DNA from: Ceratopteris richardii | Lineage: Eukaryota > Streptophyta > Polypodiopsida > Polypodiales > Pteridaceae | Length of the DNA: 64,000 bases | Assembly (NCBI GenBank): GCA_020310875.1 | Contig: CM035407.1 | Location: 74,689,888-74,753,887 of the forward strand | Direction of reading: 5' to 3' | Part shown: one piece after another, positions 20,254 to 31,825 of the stretch | How the letters are laid out: each line of letters starts with the position of its first letter | Numbering within the stretch: position 1 is the first letter of the stretch | The notes under the pieces: model-generated | Database searches by the model: none | Told to the model about the DNA's origin: nothing | Seen by the model: only the letters and a program-made list of their open reading frames with translations | Position numbers and translations under genes: made by a program

Positions 20254-22314
20254 GATGGTACATGAACATAAGCTAAACAACCAAAAACCTTGCAATGTCG
20301 AAGACTAGGTTTTCTTGCATGCCATGCTTCATAAGGAGTCATACCTTGAAGTGATTTGGATGGTAGTCTATTGAGAAGGTACACAGCAGTTGAAATAGCT
20401 TCTGCCCATAGATAATGTGGCAACTTCTTCTCTTTAAGCATTGTTCTGGCTGATCCAACCAATGTCTTGTTTCTCCTCTCGGTGATTCCATTTAGTTGAG
20501 GAGAGTACCTGGTAGTAACTTCCCTTTTGATACCTTTGTCGTGCAACAACTCATCAAACTCTTTGGAGAAATATTCTCCCCCTTCATCAGATCTGAGCTT
20601 CTTTACTAATCTACCTATATGATTCTCCACATGTGCTAGATACTTCTTGAATCAATCAAACAATTCATTCTTACTCTTGATAAAGTAAAGAATAGTCCAT
20701 CTACTATGGTCATCAATAAATGAGACATAATACCTTGATCTTGCAGATGAAGGTTCTTGACTTGGTCCCCATACATCTGCATGTACTCAGTCCAATAAGT
20801 TGTTGTGGATGTAGCCTTTGTGGTTGAATGGTTATCTTTGTGCCTTCCCAATCTAACATGCATCACACCTGTTGATCATGTGTTGCTTTGATATGTTCGG
20901 TAGTCCTACAACACTTTGATCCCTGCATGTATCCTTCAAGGTTCTTTCATTCACATGAGCAAGTCTCTTATGCCATACTTCAAGCTCACTTAGGGTTTGA
21001 GACCCAAAAGTGAATAGAGCTATGTTTTTGGTTTCTCCTACTTCAAAAGTAAATAGCCTACCATGCTTCTCACCTCTAGCTATCTTCTTGAAGCTTTAAC
21101 ATGAATCCACAACAGAAAAGCTCCATTTTGGGTGAACCTAACTTGCAAGCCTTTTTCATCTATTTGGCCTACACTTATTAGGTTTTTAGTGATATTGGGT
21201 ACATACAGAACCTTACTCAAAATGTTTGTCCTGCCATTGGAAGCTTTGACATTACCAATCTTCTCCACATTGTGCTCTGTGTCATCCCCTATTTGCACTT
21301 CATGTCTATGCTTTATGGTTGAGATTCATGAGAATCAATGAGTATTCATATGGTTGATCTTCTAAATAATTGTTGTAGTCCCTTCTATTATAGCATCTAT
21401 TGTTATTGTTGAAGTTGTGTCCACCTCCGCCTCTATTGCTGCCATATCCACCTCTTCCACTTCCTTTTTGGGTCTTCCCATTGAACCAGCAAATCTGAGC
21501 GGTGTGGTTGGTCTTATTGCATATGGCACAAGGTTGAAAATTCTGATGTCTTTGTCTTGCTTTGGTCCTTTCTTCTTCCCTTTCCACTTGATTTTGCTTG
21601 CGAAGTTGGCTTGGGAAGTCTCTTCTTCATCTTCTTCCTTCTTCTTGCCTTTCTGCTTCTTATCCTTCTTATCTGCATATAGAGCACTATTTGAATTACC
21701 ATTATAGGAGTTACCTTCCTTTATGCTATTGTTGGCCTCTTGATTGAAGAGTTGAAGTTTGGAGTTTGCCCATCCATGATGAGATCATATGCTTTAGTGA
21801 AAGATTGCCATTGCTTATCACTTTGAATGCTGTTGAGAATTTGCCTCATGATAGCGTCTTCTTCAATCAGCTCTCCAATGGATGTTAACTTATGCACAAC
21901 CTCCTTGACCTTGGTAATAAACTCCGTGATGGTTTGCTTAGGTGTCTTCTTCATTTGGTTGAACTCATTCCAAAGATGATTCTTTCTTTCTTTGATACTA
22001 GCAAAAAAGAAAGTCTTGAGGGCATCCCAAGTCTCTTGAGATGTCTTGCATCCTCCAATATGTGGTAATTAAAAGTCAGAGATAGATTTTGGTATGTACG
22101 ACCTTGCTTGAGCAGCCTTTGCACACCAAAGTGTGAGCTTATCTATGTTCTCTTTTGTAGGTCCTCCTTTGGATCTTTGAATAGGCATAACTTCATCACC
22201 TCCTACAATTCCATAAAGATTTCTACCTTGGAAATAGGCCTCCATTCTGATTTTCCAAGCTACATAGTTGTGTCGATCAAGCTTCGCGATCATTGAGGGA
22301 AAGTCATCACCCAT
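20254..22314 (-). pseudogene. Element C gag, protease and integrase core
   Basis: Read from right to left, the Gag start is at 22314 (MGDDFPSMIAKLDRHNYVAW), followed by a Gag core in several frames. A zinc knuckle (CAICNKTNHTAQIC) lies near 21525, with a Gly/Arg/Asn-rich tail. A protease remnant follows with its downstream block ([20 protein letters not shown], about 21200), then the GAG-pre-integrase area (about 20950-21010) and the integrase core (LRSDEGGEYFSKEFDELL, NGITERRNKT, about 20480-20600). It reaches D within VHVPSQ. Many stops and shifts interrupt it. LRSDEGG where relatives have LRSDGGG is a point change next to the catalytic Asp. Confidence 0.87.
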
Positions 22315-22323
22315 CTTGATCTA

Positions 22324-22335
22324 GTTCTGATACCA
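22324..22335 (-). promoter_or_regulatory. Primer-binding site of C (tRNA-iMet)
   Basis: On the minus strand this reads TGGTATCAGAAC, one substitution from the site in D and G, one base from the 5' LTR. Confidence 0.8.
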
Positions 22336-22336
22336 C

Positions 22337-23404
22337 TTAAAGAACTTGGAAAAGCTTGTAGGAGGTAGAAAAGTGCATTTTGAAGCGATGAAGTTTGGTC
22401 CAACCAAATGGCACAAGACCAGCCCTTGAGCTTATGGACACTCAAAAAGACCTTATAGGCATGTGGTAATTGCAAAGAAATGCACTATGTACTTTGGAGC
22501 ATCAAGGAGGAGGACTCGATACAAAACGGATAGGTTCACGCATCGACAAAACTTACTATCTATGGAAGAGACAATGAACTTCAAATGCCCATAGCGTCCA
22601 ACGTGATTAAAATTAGGAAAATTCCTTTTATGGGAGTGATACACATAGGGTTGAGTGTATATAATGCACAAAAGTATAAGGAATAAACAAAATATGCTAT
22701 AGGAATGAATCACACACTCAACGGTGGTACCTCCTATTTTTCAGGAATATGCAGAGATTGATTCCGAGATAGACAAACTACGATTTCTCCCAATCTATAG
22801 AATCAAATGCCATGAAACTTTATAGGCATAAACAAGAGATTAATATCTTTCCAATGTGTCATCTTTGATGCAATTTGGAGCTCTATAGAGAGATCAACGA
22901 CCTCTGGAAGATTACCATTGGCGAAAAAGATGATGCAGAAAATTGAAGGAGCAAGAATATGATGGTCACAAGTGTATGTATATTTCTTCCATGTATTGTA
23001 CAAGTGATTTCAAGTATTTATATAGACTCTAGAAGTTCTGCATGAGTTCTAAAAGTGGAGTTTGAATTCAAATGAAGGTGGGAATGGTTTTTGGAGGGAA
23101 TCAATTGACTTTCCTACAATCTAGGAAAAGTTAGGATCTATTTTGATCTACTTTTAGGTGATTGATTGCTTGATTGATTACAACTCAACCACCACAAATT
23201 CGTGGGGTTTGTCCTCTCTATTTCTACTTTTACATGTAAAGCTCAAGTCTTTTACAATGGCAAAGATCCATGAAAAATCTTTTTTAAAAAATACAATACG
23301 TGAGCATAAGAAAATGAACTCTCCAACGGATATGCTTTCGACGCCATAGCCTTTGATGTAGATCAAATAAACCTCAAGCATAGTGTAAGCTTGATGTTCC
23401 AATG
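22337..23404 (-). repeat. 5' LTR of C
   Basis: This 1068-bp repeat is homologous to 10645-11719. The terminal TG/CA dinucleotides are partly mutated. A TATA-like minus-strand box lies near 23018-23027. Confidence 0.78.
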
Positions 23405-23419
23405 CGCTTGTGGGGGATC
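23405..23419 (+). other. Element B polypurine tract with target duplication of C
   Basis: CGCTTGTGGGGGATC combines the right-hand target duplication of C (CGCTT) with the polypurine tract of B, slightly mutated from GGCTTGAGGGGGAGC. It lies directly before the 3' LTR of B. Confidence 0.7.
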
Positions 23420-24487
23420 TGTTGCTCCAATTACTCCAAGCCTAAATTCTTGGTCACTTATCCTAAAGTTCATATGTTCATTCATGTATTAGCACATGAA
23501 TGATCTCTTGTAAAAGATTGATTTTTACTCCTTGTAAAAGTTCATATGAGGAATCACTTCCAATTATGAGTTCCAATTAATCAATATCTTTCCACAAATT
23601 ATTTGTTGAGGATTTATGGCAACTCAAGTCCTAAAACATTGGAACACTTTTAGGTAAAGACTTGAATTTAAATTTCAATCTTGGCTCTAGTAAAAGGTTA
23701 TAAAAAGAGAACTACCTAGCCTCATAAAAATGAGGGGAGATATAGCAAAGATTTCAGAGGCTTTTGTGTGGCATATGGATCTCACATTATAGCTCTTCTA
23801 TTGCCCTTACATTGTGCAATCATTTTATATTGCCAATGTCAATGTAATTTATGTGCATTAATACATATAATCTTCCCATGCCTCATCTCTTCCATGTTGT
23901 CAAATAACACTAAAAATAGTGAGCTTTTTTGATCCATTTCTTAGTGTGTACTTGATTGTTTGTAGTTATTTATGTTTTTATAGATTCATTAGATAGCCTA
24001 TTTGTATGCTACAAAGTTTCACTTTAATTGCCTTAGCCATTCTCAAGTTATGTGCAAAACATTGCCCTTTGGTTTGCACACTAGCAACTCCCGAAAATGT
24101 CAGGATAGAAATCTGATTTGCTAAGCATCATTCTCTGAGCATAGTTGATTATCTCAAGTAAAATAACTTTTGAAAGTTAGCTATCATAATCAATTAGACA
24201 TTCCCAAAAGGATTTTGTCCAATTTTTACTAGGAAAGGAGTACTGTTCATTTTCCTAAGCAGGTGTGGTGACCAAAATTGCAAGTTCTGGTCCATAGTGA
24301 AAAGTCCGAGGTATTTGTTTTGATCCAATGATTTGAGGATCATCTTCTAATGTACTTGGGTGATCATTTTTGCTTCTTGGAAAACTCAAGAGGTCTAATG
24401 TGCACTGCTCAACTCATTTCTGGCTTCTAAAACAGGAATTTGCAGTACCATCTCATCTCTAGAAGGTGTCCACCATCTCCTCCAACA
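23420..24487 (+). repeat. 3' LTR of element B
   Basis: It begins TGTTGCTCCAATTACTCC and ends ATCTCCTCCAACA. TATAAAAA is at 23699-23706. Relative to 25-983 it has a block of about 105 bp near 24155-24265 that the 5' LTR lacks. Confidence 0.8.
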
Positions 24488-25616
24488 CCCATGAGATAAC
24501 ACACATAGGTTGTAAGATGCCATGTTGATTTTCCACCTAGAAAAAAAAAAAGATGTGTAGGTAATAATGAAATTTTATGTTTAGGATATTTTGATCATGT
24601 CCGCAAAATTTTGTACCAATAAGTTTTTACATTCTCTCTCTAGAAAGTTGTCGCATGAAATTTGTCTGTTAATTTCGCGCATGAAGATGAAAGAATCTGA
24701 AAAAGTGTTGTATGAGAGAAAGGTAGAGTATTCTTAGTAGAAAAACTTTACTTGATTGAATTTTTTGTAGTTCCTATGTTTTATGTCTCATTTGGTTCCA
24801 TGAAGATAGGTTAATGAAGAGATTTTTCATGTTTTTTCATCTCTCTAGAATTTTCGATTTTGCAGGGCCCAAAAGTGATATCCGGAAGCAGATTTGGACC
24901 TGAGGCGTCTCTGACATTATTGTACAGATTTAAGAACTGAATATTTTTGTCTCTCACAAGCTCAAGCTGATTCCTCACTATTTTTGAGTTACAGGGTTTT
25001 GAAAAGTGTCGTTTTCCAACACTTAAAAAAAAAAGAGAAGCCTTCATTCATTCATCTTATTCATGTTCTCGGATTTAGAAAACGCACATGGGTATATGGA
25101 TTATTTTTGGGTGATTGACGTGTGTGTGAGTGCGTTGCAGGGATTACCTCTATTTTTGTAGGTACGATTCTTGATGGTGGACATGAAAAGTAGATGCATG
25201 GGTGGTCCAGAAGTCGTGCATGAGACATGCGAAAAGATGCTATCTTGGAGCATGCAGATTCTAAAAGTGCGGGTCTAGGAAGGCGTGATTGGTCGTGCGC
25301 TGGCGAAAGGCGGAGATCCCAAAAAAAAGACGAAGACTGAGAGATAGAAAAGGATGATGGTCGTACAATCATTATGATCATTTTTTGGCTTCTGGAATTG
25401 CGATTGAGATTGAGATTGAGATTGAGATTGTGATTGAGATTGGGATTGAGATTGTGATTGTGATTGAGATTGGGATTGAGATCAGCTCGGGGTTGGTCGG
25501 GTGGATGAGGCTTCACATTGAAGCAATCTGATAGATTTTGTAACGCAGATCAGAACTACTTGTAAATCTGCACAAATAATAAAATTCTCTCTCTTCTTGT
25601 TCTGTGTATACTCTGT
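24488..25616. other. Intergenic, no gene recognised
   Basis: The sequence is AT-rich without coding sense that I recognise. TGGTGTCAAAACCC near 25635 could be a decayed primer site of element E, which would make the preceding stretch its eroded 5' LTR. I found no match to the 3' LTR of E, so I do not call one. Confidence 0.5.
25397..25482 (+). repeat. GATTGN hexamer minisatellite
   Basis: About 14 units of GATTGA, GATTGT or GATTGG occur head to tail, giving an Asn/Leu-rich reading on the other strand that I regard as meaningless. Confidence 0.85.
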
Positions 25617-25659
25617 TTGCCTTCTTTATATCTTGTGGTGTCAAAACCCATCATTCTGT

Positions 25660-28510
25660 GTGAGATTGTGACTCAAGTTTGGGAGACGTGTTACATAGGT
25701 GATGTGGTTTTGGATGACAGAGAGCAAGGAAGCCATCTCAAAGATATGCTTCATGTACCTAAAATCACCAAGAACTTGGTATCCATGGGACAAATGGTGG
25801 ATAGAGGTTACCAAGTGAGATTCAACAATTTGAGGATGCTTTGTGGAGAGCCCCAAAAAAGGCTACAAGCTTGTTTCAAAAGGAAAGAAGTGAGGAGGAC
25901 TGTTCAAATTAGAGGTAAACCTGACTCCTTCACATCATGTATACTTTACTTCTTGCAATAAGAGGATTGCAAGGTTGGCCTTGTGACACAAAAGAATTGG
26001 GCACATCAACATTGAAGGAATGATGGAGATGCAACAAAAGAGGATAGTAGAACATCTACAAAGCTTTCAAGGTAAACGAATGAAGAAATTATGTTAACCT
26101 TTTAGATGGGTAAGAAGTCGAGAATTCCCTTCAAGAAGAGTGGATACATTAGTCAACATCCACTTGAATTGATCCACACAGATGTATGGGGACCAACCAA
26201 ACAACCATCCCTAAGAGGAAATAGGTATTTTGTGGCTTTTATAGATGATTTTATTTCCATGGCTTGGAACTATTTCAAAAGGAAAAAATAAAATGTGTTT
26301 CAATACTTTAAAGTGGTCAAAGATATTGTTTGAGAAGGAGAATGGTAAGTACATAAAGAAGGTAAGGTCCAATGGAGGGGGAGAGTATTTCTCCAATAAA
26401 ATTTTGGATTTTCTTTGGGATCAAGGCATTGAAAGACAATTAACAAGTAGGTATATAGAGATAGCTAGGGCAATGTTGAATGAAATGAATATGTCAAACC
26501 ATTTTTGGATTGATGCAACCAATACTGATGTATACCTCCTGAACAAGGCTTCAAATTTAGGAAAACACACTTCAACACCTTACGAAATCCGGTATGGCAA
26601 GAAGCCAAACCTCTCCCACCTCAAAATATTTGGTTGTACATACTATGTTCAAGTTCCTAGTGAGCTTAGGCACAAGTTGCAAGCTAAGTCAAAAAAGTGT
26701 GTCTTCATTGGGTATGCAAATAATTAAAAAGGTTTTAGGTGCTTCAATCCTTATACAAAGGAGCTCAAAGATTCAAGAGATGTAGTTTTTTATGAGATAC
26801 TTCCATGGCACAAGAAGGTAGAGTATTTGCAAGTACACGAAGATGATGGAGCTAGGCATAAAAAATCTCAAATCCAAACAAGTGCTGAACTATGGTCATA
26901 AAAGGAAAATTTCAAAGGGAAGATCAAAATCCATCACCTTAGAAAAGAGGACGAGGAAGAAATTCAAAATAAGTCATTGAAAAGAAGGGAAATCAAATCT
27001 TGTGGAGCTACATGAAGATGGAGTTGAAGTGGGAGATTATGACCATGGAGAATCTTCACATGTACCAAAGCATAAGCCAAGGAATAGAAGGTTCATACCT
27101 CCAAAAAATGAAGAGAAGAGTTCTTAAAGCCAAGATATCCATATAGATAGGATCACATATGATTCAGTTATGGAAACTTAATATGCTTATATGAATAAAG
27201 TTGTAGTAGATCATGAGCCTACATGTTTGAAAAAGCAAATAGGTATATACAATGGAAGAAAGATATTCAAAGGTAAAGAGGAGATTTGATTCTTCTATCT
27301 CTAGGTACAAAGAAAATCTTGTTGCAAAAGACTTTGCACAAACATATGGAGTGGATTTTGAGGAAACTTTTAACCATGTGGCTAAAATGAGCACTATTAG
27401 GACCTTAATAGCTATGGCAACTAGCAATGGATCTACTAGAACCTTAATAGCTATGGAAACTAGAAAAGGATGTAAATTGTTCCAATTTTACATCAAGAAT
27501 GCATTCCGCAATGGAGATTTGGAACAAGAAGTGTATATGGAGCAACCATATGGTTTATTAAGTAGTAAATTTCCTATAGATGATCTTATTATCACAGGTA
27601 ATGACATAAAGGGAATTGAGTATATCAAATCCAAGAAACAATTTAAGATTAAGACGTTTGGGAATCAAGGTATTTTCTTGGCACTGAAATTGTTTACAAA
27701 CATGATGAAATCATGTTGATCCAAATGAAATACATTCTAGATGTACTTGAAACGTTTGGCATGCAAAATTCCAAGCGAATGTCCACTCCAGTGGGTTAAT
27801 TTTAATTTGAGTTCTAGTGATGGTAATCCTCTTGAAGATAACACTTTGTATAGTTCTATTGTTGGATCATTGAATTATGCAACAATCACAAGGCCCAATG
27901 TAGCTTATGGAGTAGGTATCTTGTTGCAAACTTGTGATTCATGCATAGTCCAAGGACTACTCAATTGTTTGCAGCAAGGAGAATCCTTGACTACTTAAAA
28001 GGTACTATAAATGAAGGGTTATGCTCTGCATATGATGCTGATTTGTAGTTCAAGGCATATTTTGATGAAGCTTTGGCTGGATCCAAAAGAGATAGAAGAA
28101 GCATTAGCTGTTATCTACTGATGCTTGGAAGTGAATTCCTATCTTGGATGTCAAAAAAGGAGCCCCCAATGGCTTTATCATCTATATAGGCTACCTATAG
28201 AGCACTTGCAAAAGTTAAGTGTGAACTAATGTGGCTTAAGAGTTTATTTATGCACTTGAATTTGCAAGTTGATATATATCTTATCTATTGTGATAACATG
28301 AGTAGCATACACCTTGCTTCAAACCCTATTTTCTATGCAAGAACCAAGCACATTGAAGTACATTTTCATAAGGGAAAAGGCATCAAAAAAAGAAGTTTTA
28401 ATGATTTATATAGGTTAAAAAGACCAAGTTGTTGTTATCTTTACAAAAGTTTTGGATGGCACAAAGATCATGAAGTTCAACCAATCTATTACCATGAAGA
28501 ACCTTGAAAA
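25660..28510 (+). pseudogene. Degenerate copia Pol remnant E
   Basis: Fragments in several frames follow copia order. They are a protease-end block (LKDMLHVPKITKNLVSMGQM, about 25735), integrase (LELIHTDVWGPTKQPS, about 26167; VRSNGGGEYFS, about 26365), a linker, RT (YKENLVAKDFAQTYGVDFEE, about 27305; FYIKNAFRNG; DDLIITGND) and RNase H end (CDNMSSIHLASNPIF, HARTKHIEVHFH-like, about 28290-28370). The GAG-pre-integrase domain, the zinc pair and the middle of RT are deleted or unreadable. A direct repeat of about 39 bp sits inside RT near 27395-27470. No gag or 5' LTR is recognisable. Confidence 0.85.
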
Positions 28511-28528
28511 AAGATGAAGTTGGAGCTT

Positions 28529-28537
28529 GAGGGGGAG
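28529..28537 (+). promoter_or_regulatory. Polypurine tract of E
   Basis: Reads GAGGGGGAG before an LTR start TGTTCAAAG; the same junction occurs at 39171-39181. Confidence 0.75.
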
Positions 28538-28848
28538 TGTTCAAAGTCAAGCCACAAAGTACAAATTCATGAGAAAACTTATTTGTACATGTGGAGAAAT
28601 CTATAAGGGCCTCAAGTCATGAGATTCCACCAAAACCAATCATTCAACCAATCCCAAAATCATTCCAATCAGGTCCTCTAAGTTAGGAGGAGCAATGGAA
28701 AAGTGTTTCCTATATTGTAGGAGCCTACTTGCTTTGTATATAATAGGTTTGGATCATGACTTTCAGTATGATCCATGTGTTTTACTTGTGCATTAAAGTG
28801 TCCTTAGAGTGTTGCAAGTCCAGCAAGCAAGCCTGTTACTCACGTCCA
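28538..28848 (+). repeat. 3' LTR of E
   Basis: It begins TGTTCAAAGTCAAGCC. It is homologous over its whole length to 39181-39490. Homology ends at CACGTCCA, which I take as the LTR end. TATATAATAG near 28738 may be its TATA box. Confidence 0.7.
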
Positions 28849-28984
28849 TCTCAAGTTTTGGTAAGGATATCTCACTATCTATGTCTGCAATGACTAGTTT
28901 GTATTTATCTAAGTTGTATCTAGTGGTTTTCTTATTGCGAGAATCCATTTGATATGCTTTTTTTCTTGTTGGATAGCTAATAGA

Positions 28985-30697
28985 GTCTTCTAAAGTTGAG
29001 TCAAATCTCAAGAAGAAATTGAGGATGGTTTACATGATATTATGGGAATGAGCTTAGAAGATGAGAATGGTCATAATGAAGAAAAATTATCACCTACATC
29101 AAAAGAGAAAGGAAAATGTAAAGAGAAGCTTGATGATATAAGTTATAATGTAGAAATTGATGAAATTTCTAAATATGAACATGACCTTAGGAGAAGTTCA
29201 AGAGAAAGGAAGCCAACACAAAGGTATATTGACTCTTATTGTGTTTCACATTCAACTTTTATGTCAAAAGTTATTGAAGAACAGGAACCTACATGTTTCA
29301 AAGACGCAAATTCAAATGTTGATTGGTCCAATGCTATGCTCGAAGACATAGATGCATTATATGAGAACAAGACATGGTAGCTTGTACCACGAGATAATAA
29401 GATGAAGTTTATTGGAAATAAGTGGGTATTTTGTATTAAAAGAAGTAGTGATGGTTCTATTTCTAGATACAAGGCAAGATTAGTTGCAAAAGGCTTTGCA
29501 CAAACATATGTAATTGATTATGAAGAGACATTTAGCCTAGTTGCAAGAACTTCAACCATAGAAATAGTTTTAAGTGTTTCACCAAGTAAATGTTGGAATA
29601 TATTTCAACCTGTTGTTAAAAATGCATTTTTGAATAGTCAATTACAAGGAGAAGTTTATACGGAGCAACTAGAAGGATTTAAAGATGAAAAGTATCCAAA
29701 TTTTTTTGCAAGATAAAAAAAGCATTATATGGTTTGAAACAAGCACCTAGAGCTTGGAATCATCGATTGCTAAGCTATTTGGAAGCTCAAGGATACAAAC
29801 CAAGTGTACGAGATCCTAGGTTATATGTTAAGTTTGTAACAGATCAATGTGTGTATATCTGCATTTATGTTGATGATATTATCATTACAAGACTCAGTGC
29901 TGTTGATGAGATTGATGAAATTAAGAAGAAACTTGGTATGGAGTTTAAGATTTCAGATCTTAATCAAAAGTTTGATTTATCAAAATATGTAGCAGTTGCA
30001 AATCCTTTGGAGCCTAATGTAAGATTCAGTATACATGATGGTGTTCATTTTGAAAATGTAGACATGTACGATCATTGATTGGATCATTGTTGTATGCTAT
30101 AAGTACATGACATGATATTGTTTTTGTAGTTGGAGTACTTTCACAATTCATGCACAAGCTTAGAGATGTACATTGGAATGTGATTAAGCATGCACTACAC
30201 TATTTGAAAGGCACTTTGAACAATGTTTTATTTTACTCACATGATAATAATCTTGATATTAAAGCTTTCAACGATATAAATTGGTTAAGAAACAAAGATG
30301 ATCAATGTAGCATGAGTGGCTACATATTAATGATGGGAAATCAACTTGTATCTTGGAGTTCAAAGAAACAACCAACAGTGGTGCTTTCATCTACAGAAGT
30401 AGAGTATTGTGTGCTTGTAGAATTGACATGTGAGTAATGTGGTTCGAAAGCTTATTTGAAGATTTACATCTTCTTTATATAGCTCCACAATATTATGGTG
30501 ATAATATGAGTAGTATACTTTTGGCAGCTAATCCAGTTTTCCTTACACATACAAAACATATCAAAGTTCATTACCATTATGTCCATGAGAAGGTAGTATC
30601 CAAAGAGATCAACAATTCTTTTATATCTTCTAAAGATGAGCTTGCAGATATGATGACAAAAGCTCTTGACGGAACAAAGATACAGAGATTCAAATAG
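28985..30697 (+). pseudogene. Degenerate copia RT-RNase H remnant F
   Basis: It starts in the integrase-RT linker (LRRSSRERKPTQRYIDSY, about 29188) and passes an in-frame stop after ENKTW (29378). RT follows: [50 protein letters not shown] and YVDDIIIT (about 29869). The RT connection after DLN is shortened by a deletion. RNase H then shows WSSKKQPTVVLSSTEVEY, DNMSSILLAANPVF and HTKHIKVHYHYVHEKV. It ends near 30697. No gag, protease or integrase core is present. Confidence 0.87.
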
Positions 30698-30730
30698 TTG
30701 GTTGGATTGCTAGTATATTCAAGCAAAGTT

Positions 30731-31200
30731 AGAGGGGGAGAATGTTGTGCATCTTTGATTCAGGAGAACTTTTAGTTTGTAACAATTATTCTACTACTTT
30801 ACATCTCATCCATTTTTTTTGTAAAAAGTTCATTCAAAGTTGACCATTCCTTTTAGTGCTTTAAATTAACATCCATTACTTTTGTGAAAAAGTTGTTGAA
30901 CAACTTTTAAGTTATAGTACATTCCTTTAGTGCTTTAACTAACCTTCACATTTTTTCTGAAAAACATTATTAGTACATATTCATTTCAAAACTCTATATA
31001 AAGAGATTACGAATGCATTTTTCTAGACTAGTTGATACTAGATCATTGTGATTATATAGATAATTTTTGTAGAGAGAATTTTTTCTTCTTGTCTAGTTTT
31101 GTTCATCTGCTCTCCTCTGTGATCTTCATAGTCTATATTGTTTTTTTGCTTCCCTACACATTTTATTTTGTGCTACTTCTTATAGCAATAATATTCTACA
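30731..31200 (+). repeat. Polypurine tract and putative 3' LTR of F
   Basis: AGAGGGGGAG at 30731-30740 is followed by TGTTGTGCATC at 30743. ATATTCTACA at 31191-31200 is a plausible CA end, giving an LTR of about 458 bp with TATATAAAG near 30995. No second copy lies in the window, so the right boundary is a guess. Confidence 0.5.
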
Positions 31201-31310
31201 GTTAAGAGTTTCAAATCTCATCTTTCGTAGCTCAAAAATTCCATATTCTTGTTCGGTGAATCCTTTCCTGTGCGTGCGAGCCACATGATAAGTAGTTCCA
31301 TCATGTCTTG

Positions 31311-31358
31311 CGGGATAGCTCAATGATCTCTTTGAGGTAAGGTCTCGAGTTCAAGACC
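31311..31358 (+). other. tRNA-like stretch with A and B boxes (possible SINE head)
   Basis: GGGATAGCTCAATGA contains an A box (TAGCTCAATGA, 31316-31326). CGAGTTCAAGACC (31346-31358) resembles a B box (GGTTCRANNCC), at roughly tRNA spacing. No cloverleaf with an anticodon stem is convincing, so I do not call a tRNA gene. It could be a SINE 5' region or chance similarity. Confidence 0.35.
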
Positions 31359-31820
31359 TATTTTGCACAATTACTAATGACATTTGAAATCTCTTTTCTT
31401 TTTTCTTCATAAAATAACATGTGTCACGAGTGATGCAGAAGAAATAGAGAGAGGACTGGCTATCAATTGGGGAAGAGAGACCAAAAATGGTGAGGATGAT
31501 GAGTATAGTTCTTCATGAGGCTTTGAAGAAGATGATGAGATCTCCAAGGTCACCATGGATTCTTTTGCTCGAATACCAATGAAGCCTTATGATGACCTAC
31601 ACAGAGAGATGAATCTCCTTTTCCTCCCAAGTCTATGCCTCTATAAATCTATCTCCAAGGGACTACCCACTATAGTAGGTGGATACTAACTATCCAACTG
31701 TAAACCATGTAACTACATGTGTGCCAAGTGTCCTAGTTAACTCTAATTAACTCAAGTGCATGCTTCTAGAAGGATGTAGAGCTGTTTGGGAAAAACACTC
31801 TCCCATGTCTCTTGTAGGAC

Positions 31821-31825
31821 TTGAA
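31821..31825 (+). repeat. Target-site duplication of G, left copy (TTGAA)
   Basis: TTGAA at 31821-31825 matches TTGAA at 38291-38295, directly outside the LTRs of G. Confidence 0.93.

Larger units (their letters stand above)
10645..23404 (-). mobile_element. Ty1/copia element C, minus strand, decayed, interrupted by D
   Basis: The 5' LTR is at 22337-23404 and the 3' LTR at 10645-11719. The primer site is at 22324-22335 and the polypurine tract at 11720-11735, both on the minus strand. Gag to mid-integrase reads from 22314 down to 20254. Element D (13667-20248) then intervenes, and integrase end to RNase H reads from 13661 down to about 11740. The protein reading is continuous across the D junction within a conserved copia integrase motif (VPSQ..). 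Many frameshifts and stops make it non-autonomous. It sits between the RNase H end and the polypurine tract of B. Confidence 0.88.
25..24487 (+). mobile_element. Old, internally deleted Ty1/copia element B, host of a nest of insertions
   Basis: B has LTRs at 25-983 and 23420-24487. Its own interior survives only at 984-1155, 10358-10644 and 23405-23419; the rest is inserted elements A (1156-10352) and C (10645-23404). The interior starts with a degenerate tRNA-Met primer site and a broken gag start, jumps to a GAG-pre-integrase motif, then to the RNase H C-terminus. Sense resumes across the A insertion, which shows that the two pieces were once contiguous. I see no matching target-site duplication outside B: GTAGT lies on the left and CCCAT on the right. 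That fits B being part of a longer chain or having lost its original ends. Confidence 0.8.
31201..31825. other. Intergenic between F and G, no gene recognised
   Basis: Apart from the tRNA-like stretch at 31311-31358, I see no coding sense. The last 30-85 bases belong to the SINE-like sequence that G interrupts. Confidence 0.5.

Noticed and set aside
25061..25516. Minus-strand open frame with Asn-Leu-Asn-His repeats
   Set aside because: The repeat part is the GATTGN minisatellite and the rest has no recognisable protein character.
24488..25640. 5' LTR of element E
   Set aside because: No stretch matches the 3' LTR of E; the primer-site-like TGGTGTCAAAACCC alone is too weak.
31311..31358. Functional tRNA gene
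   Set aside because: The A and B boxes are there, but no acceptor stem or anticodon arm pairs convincingly.
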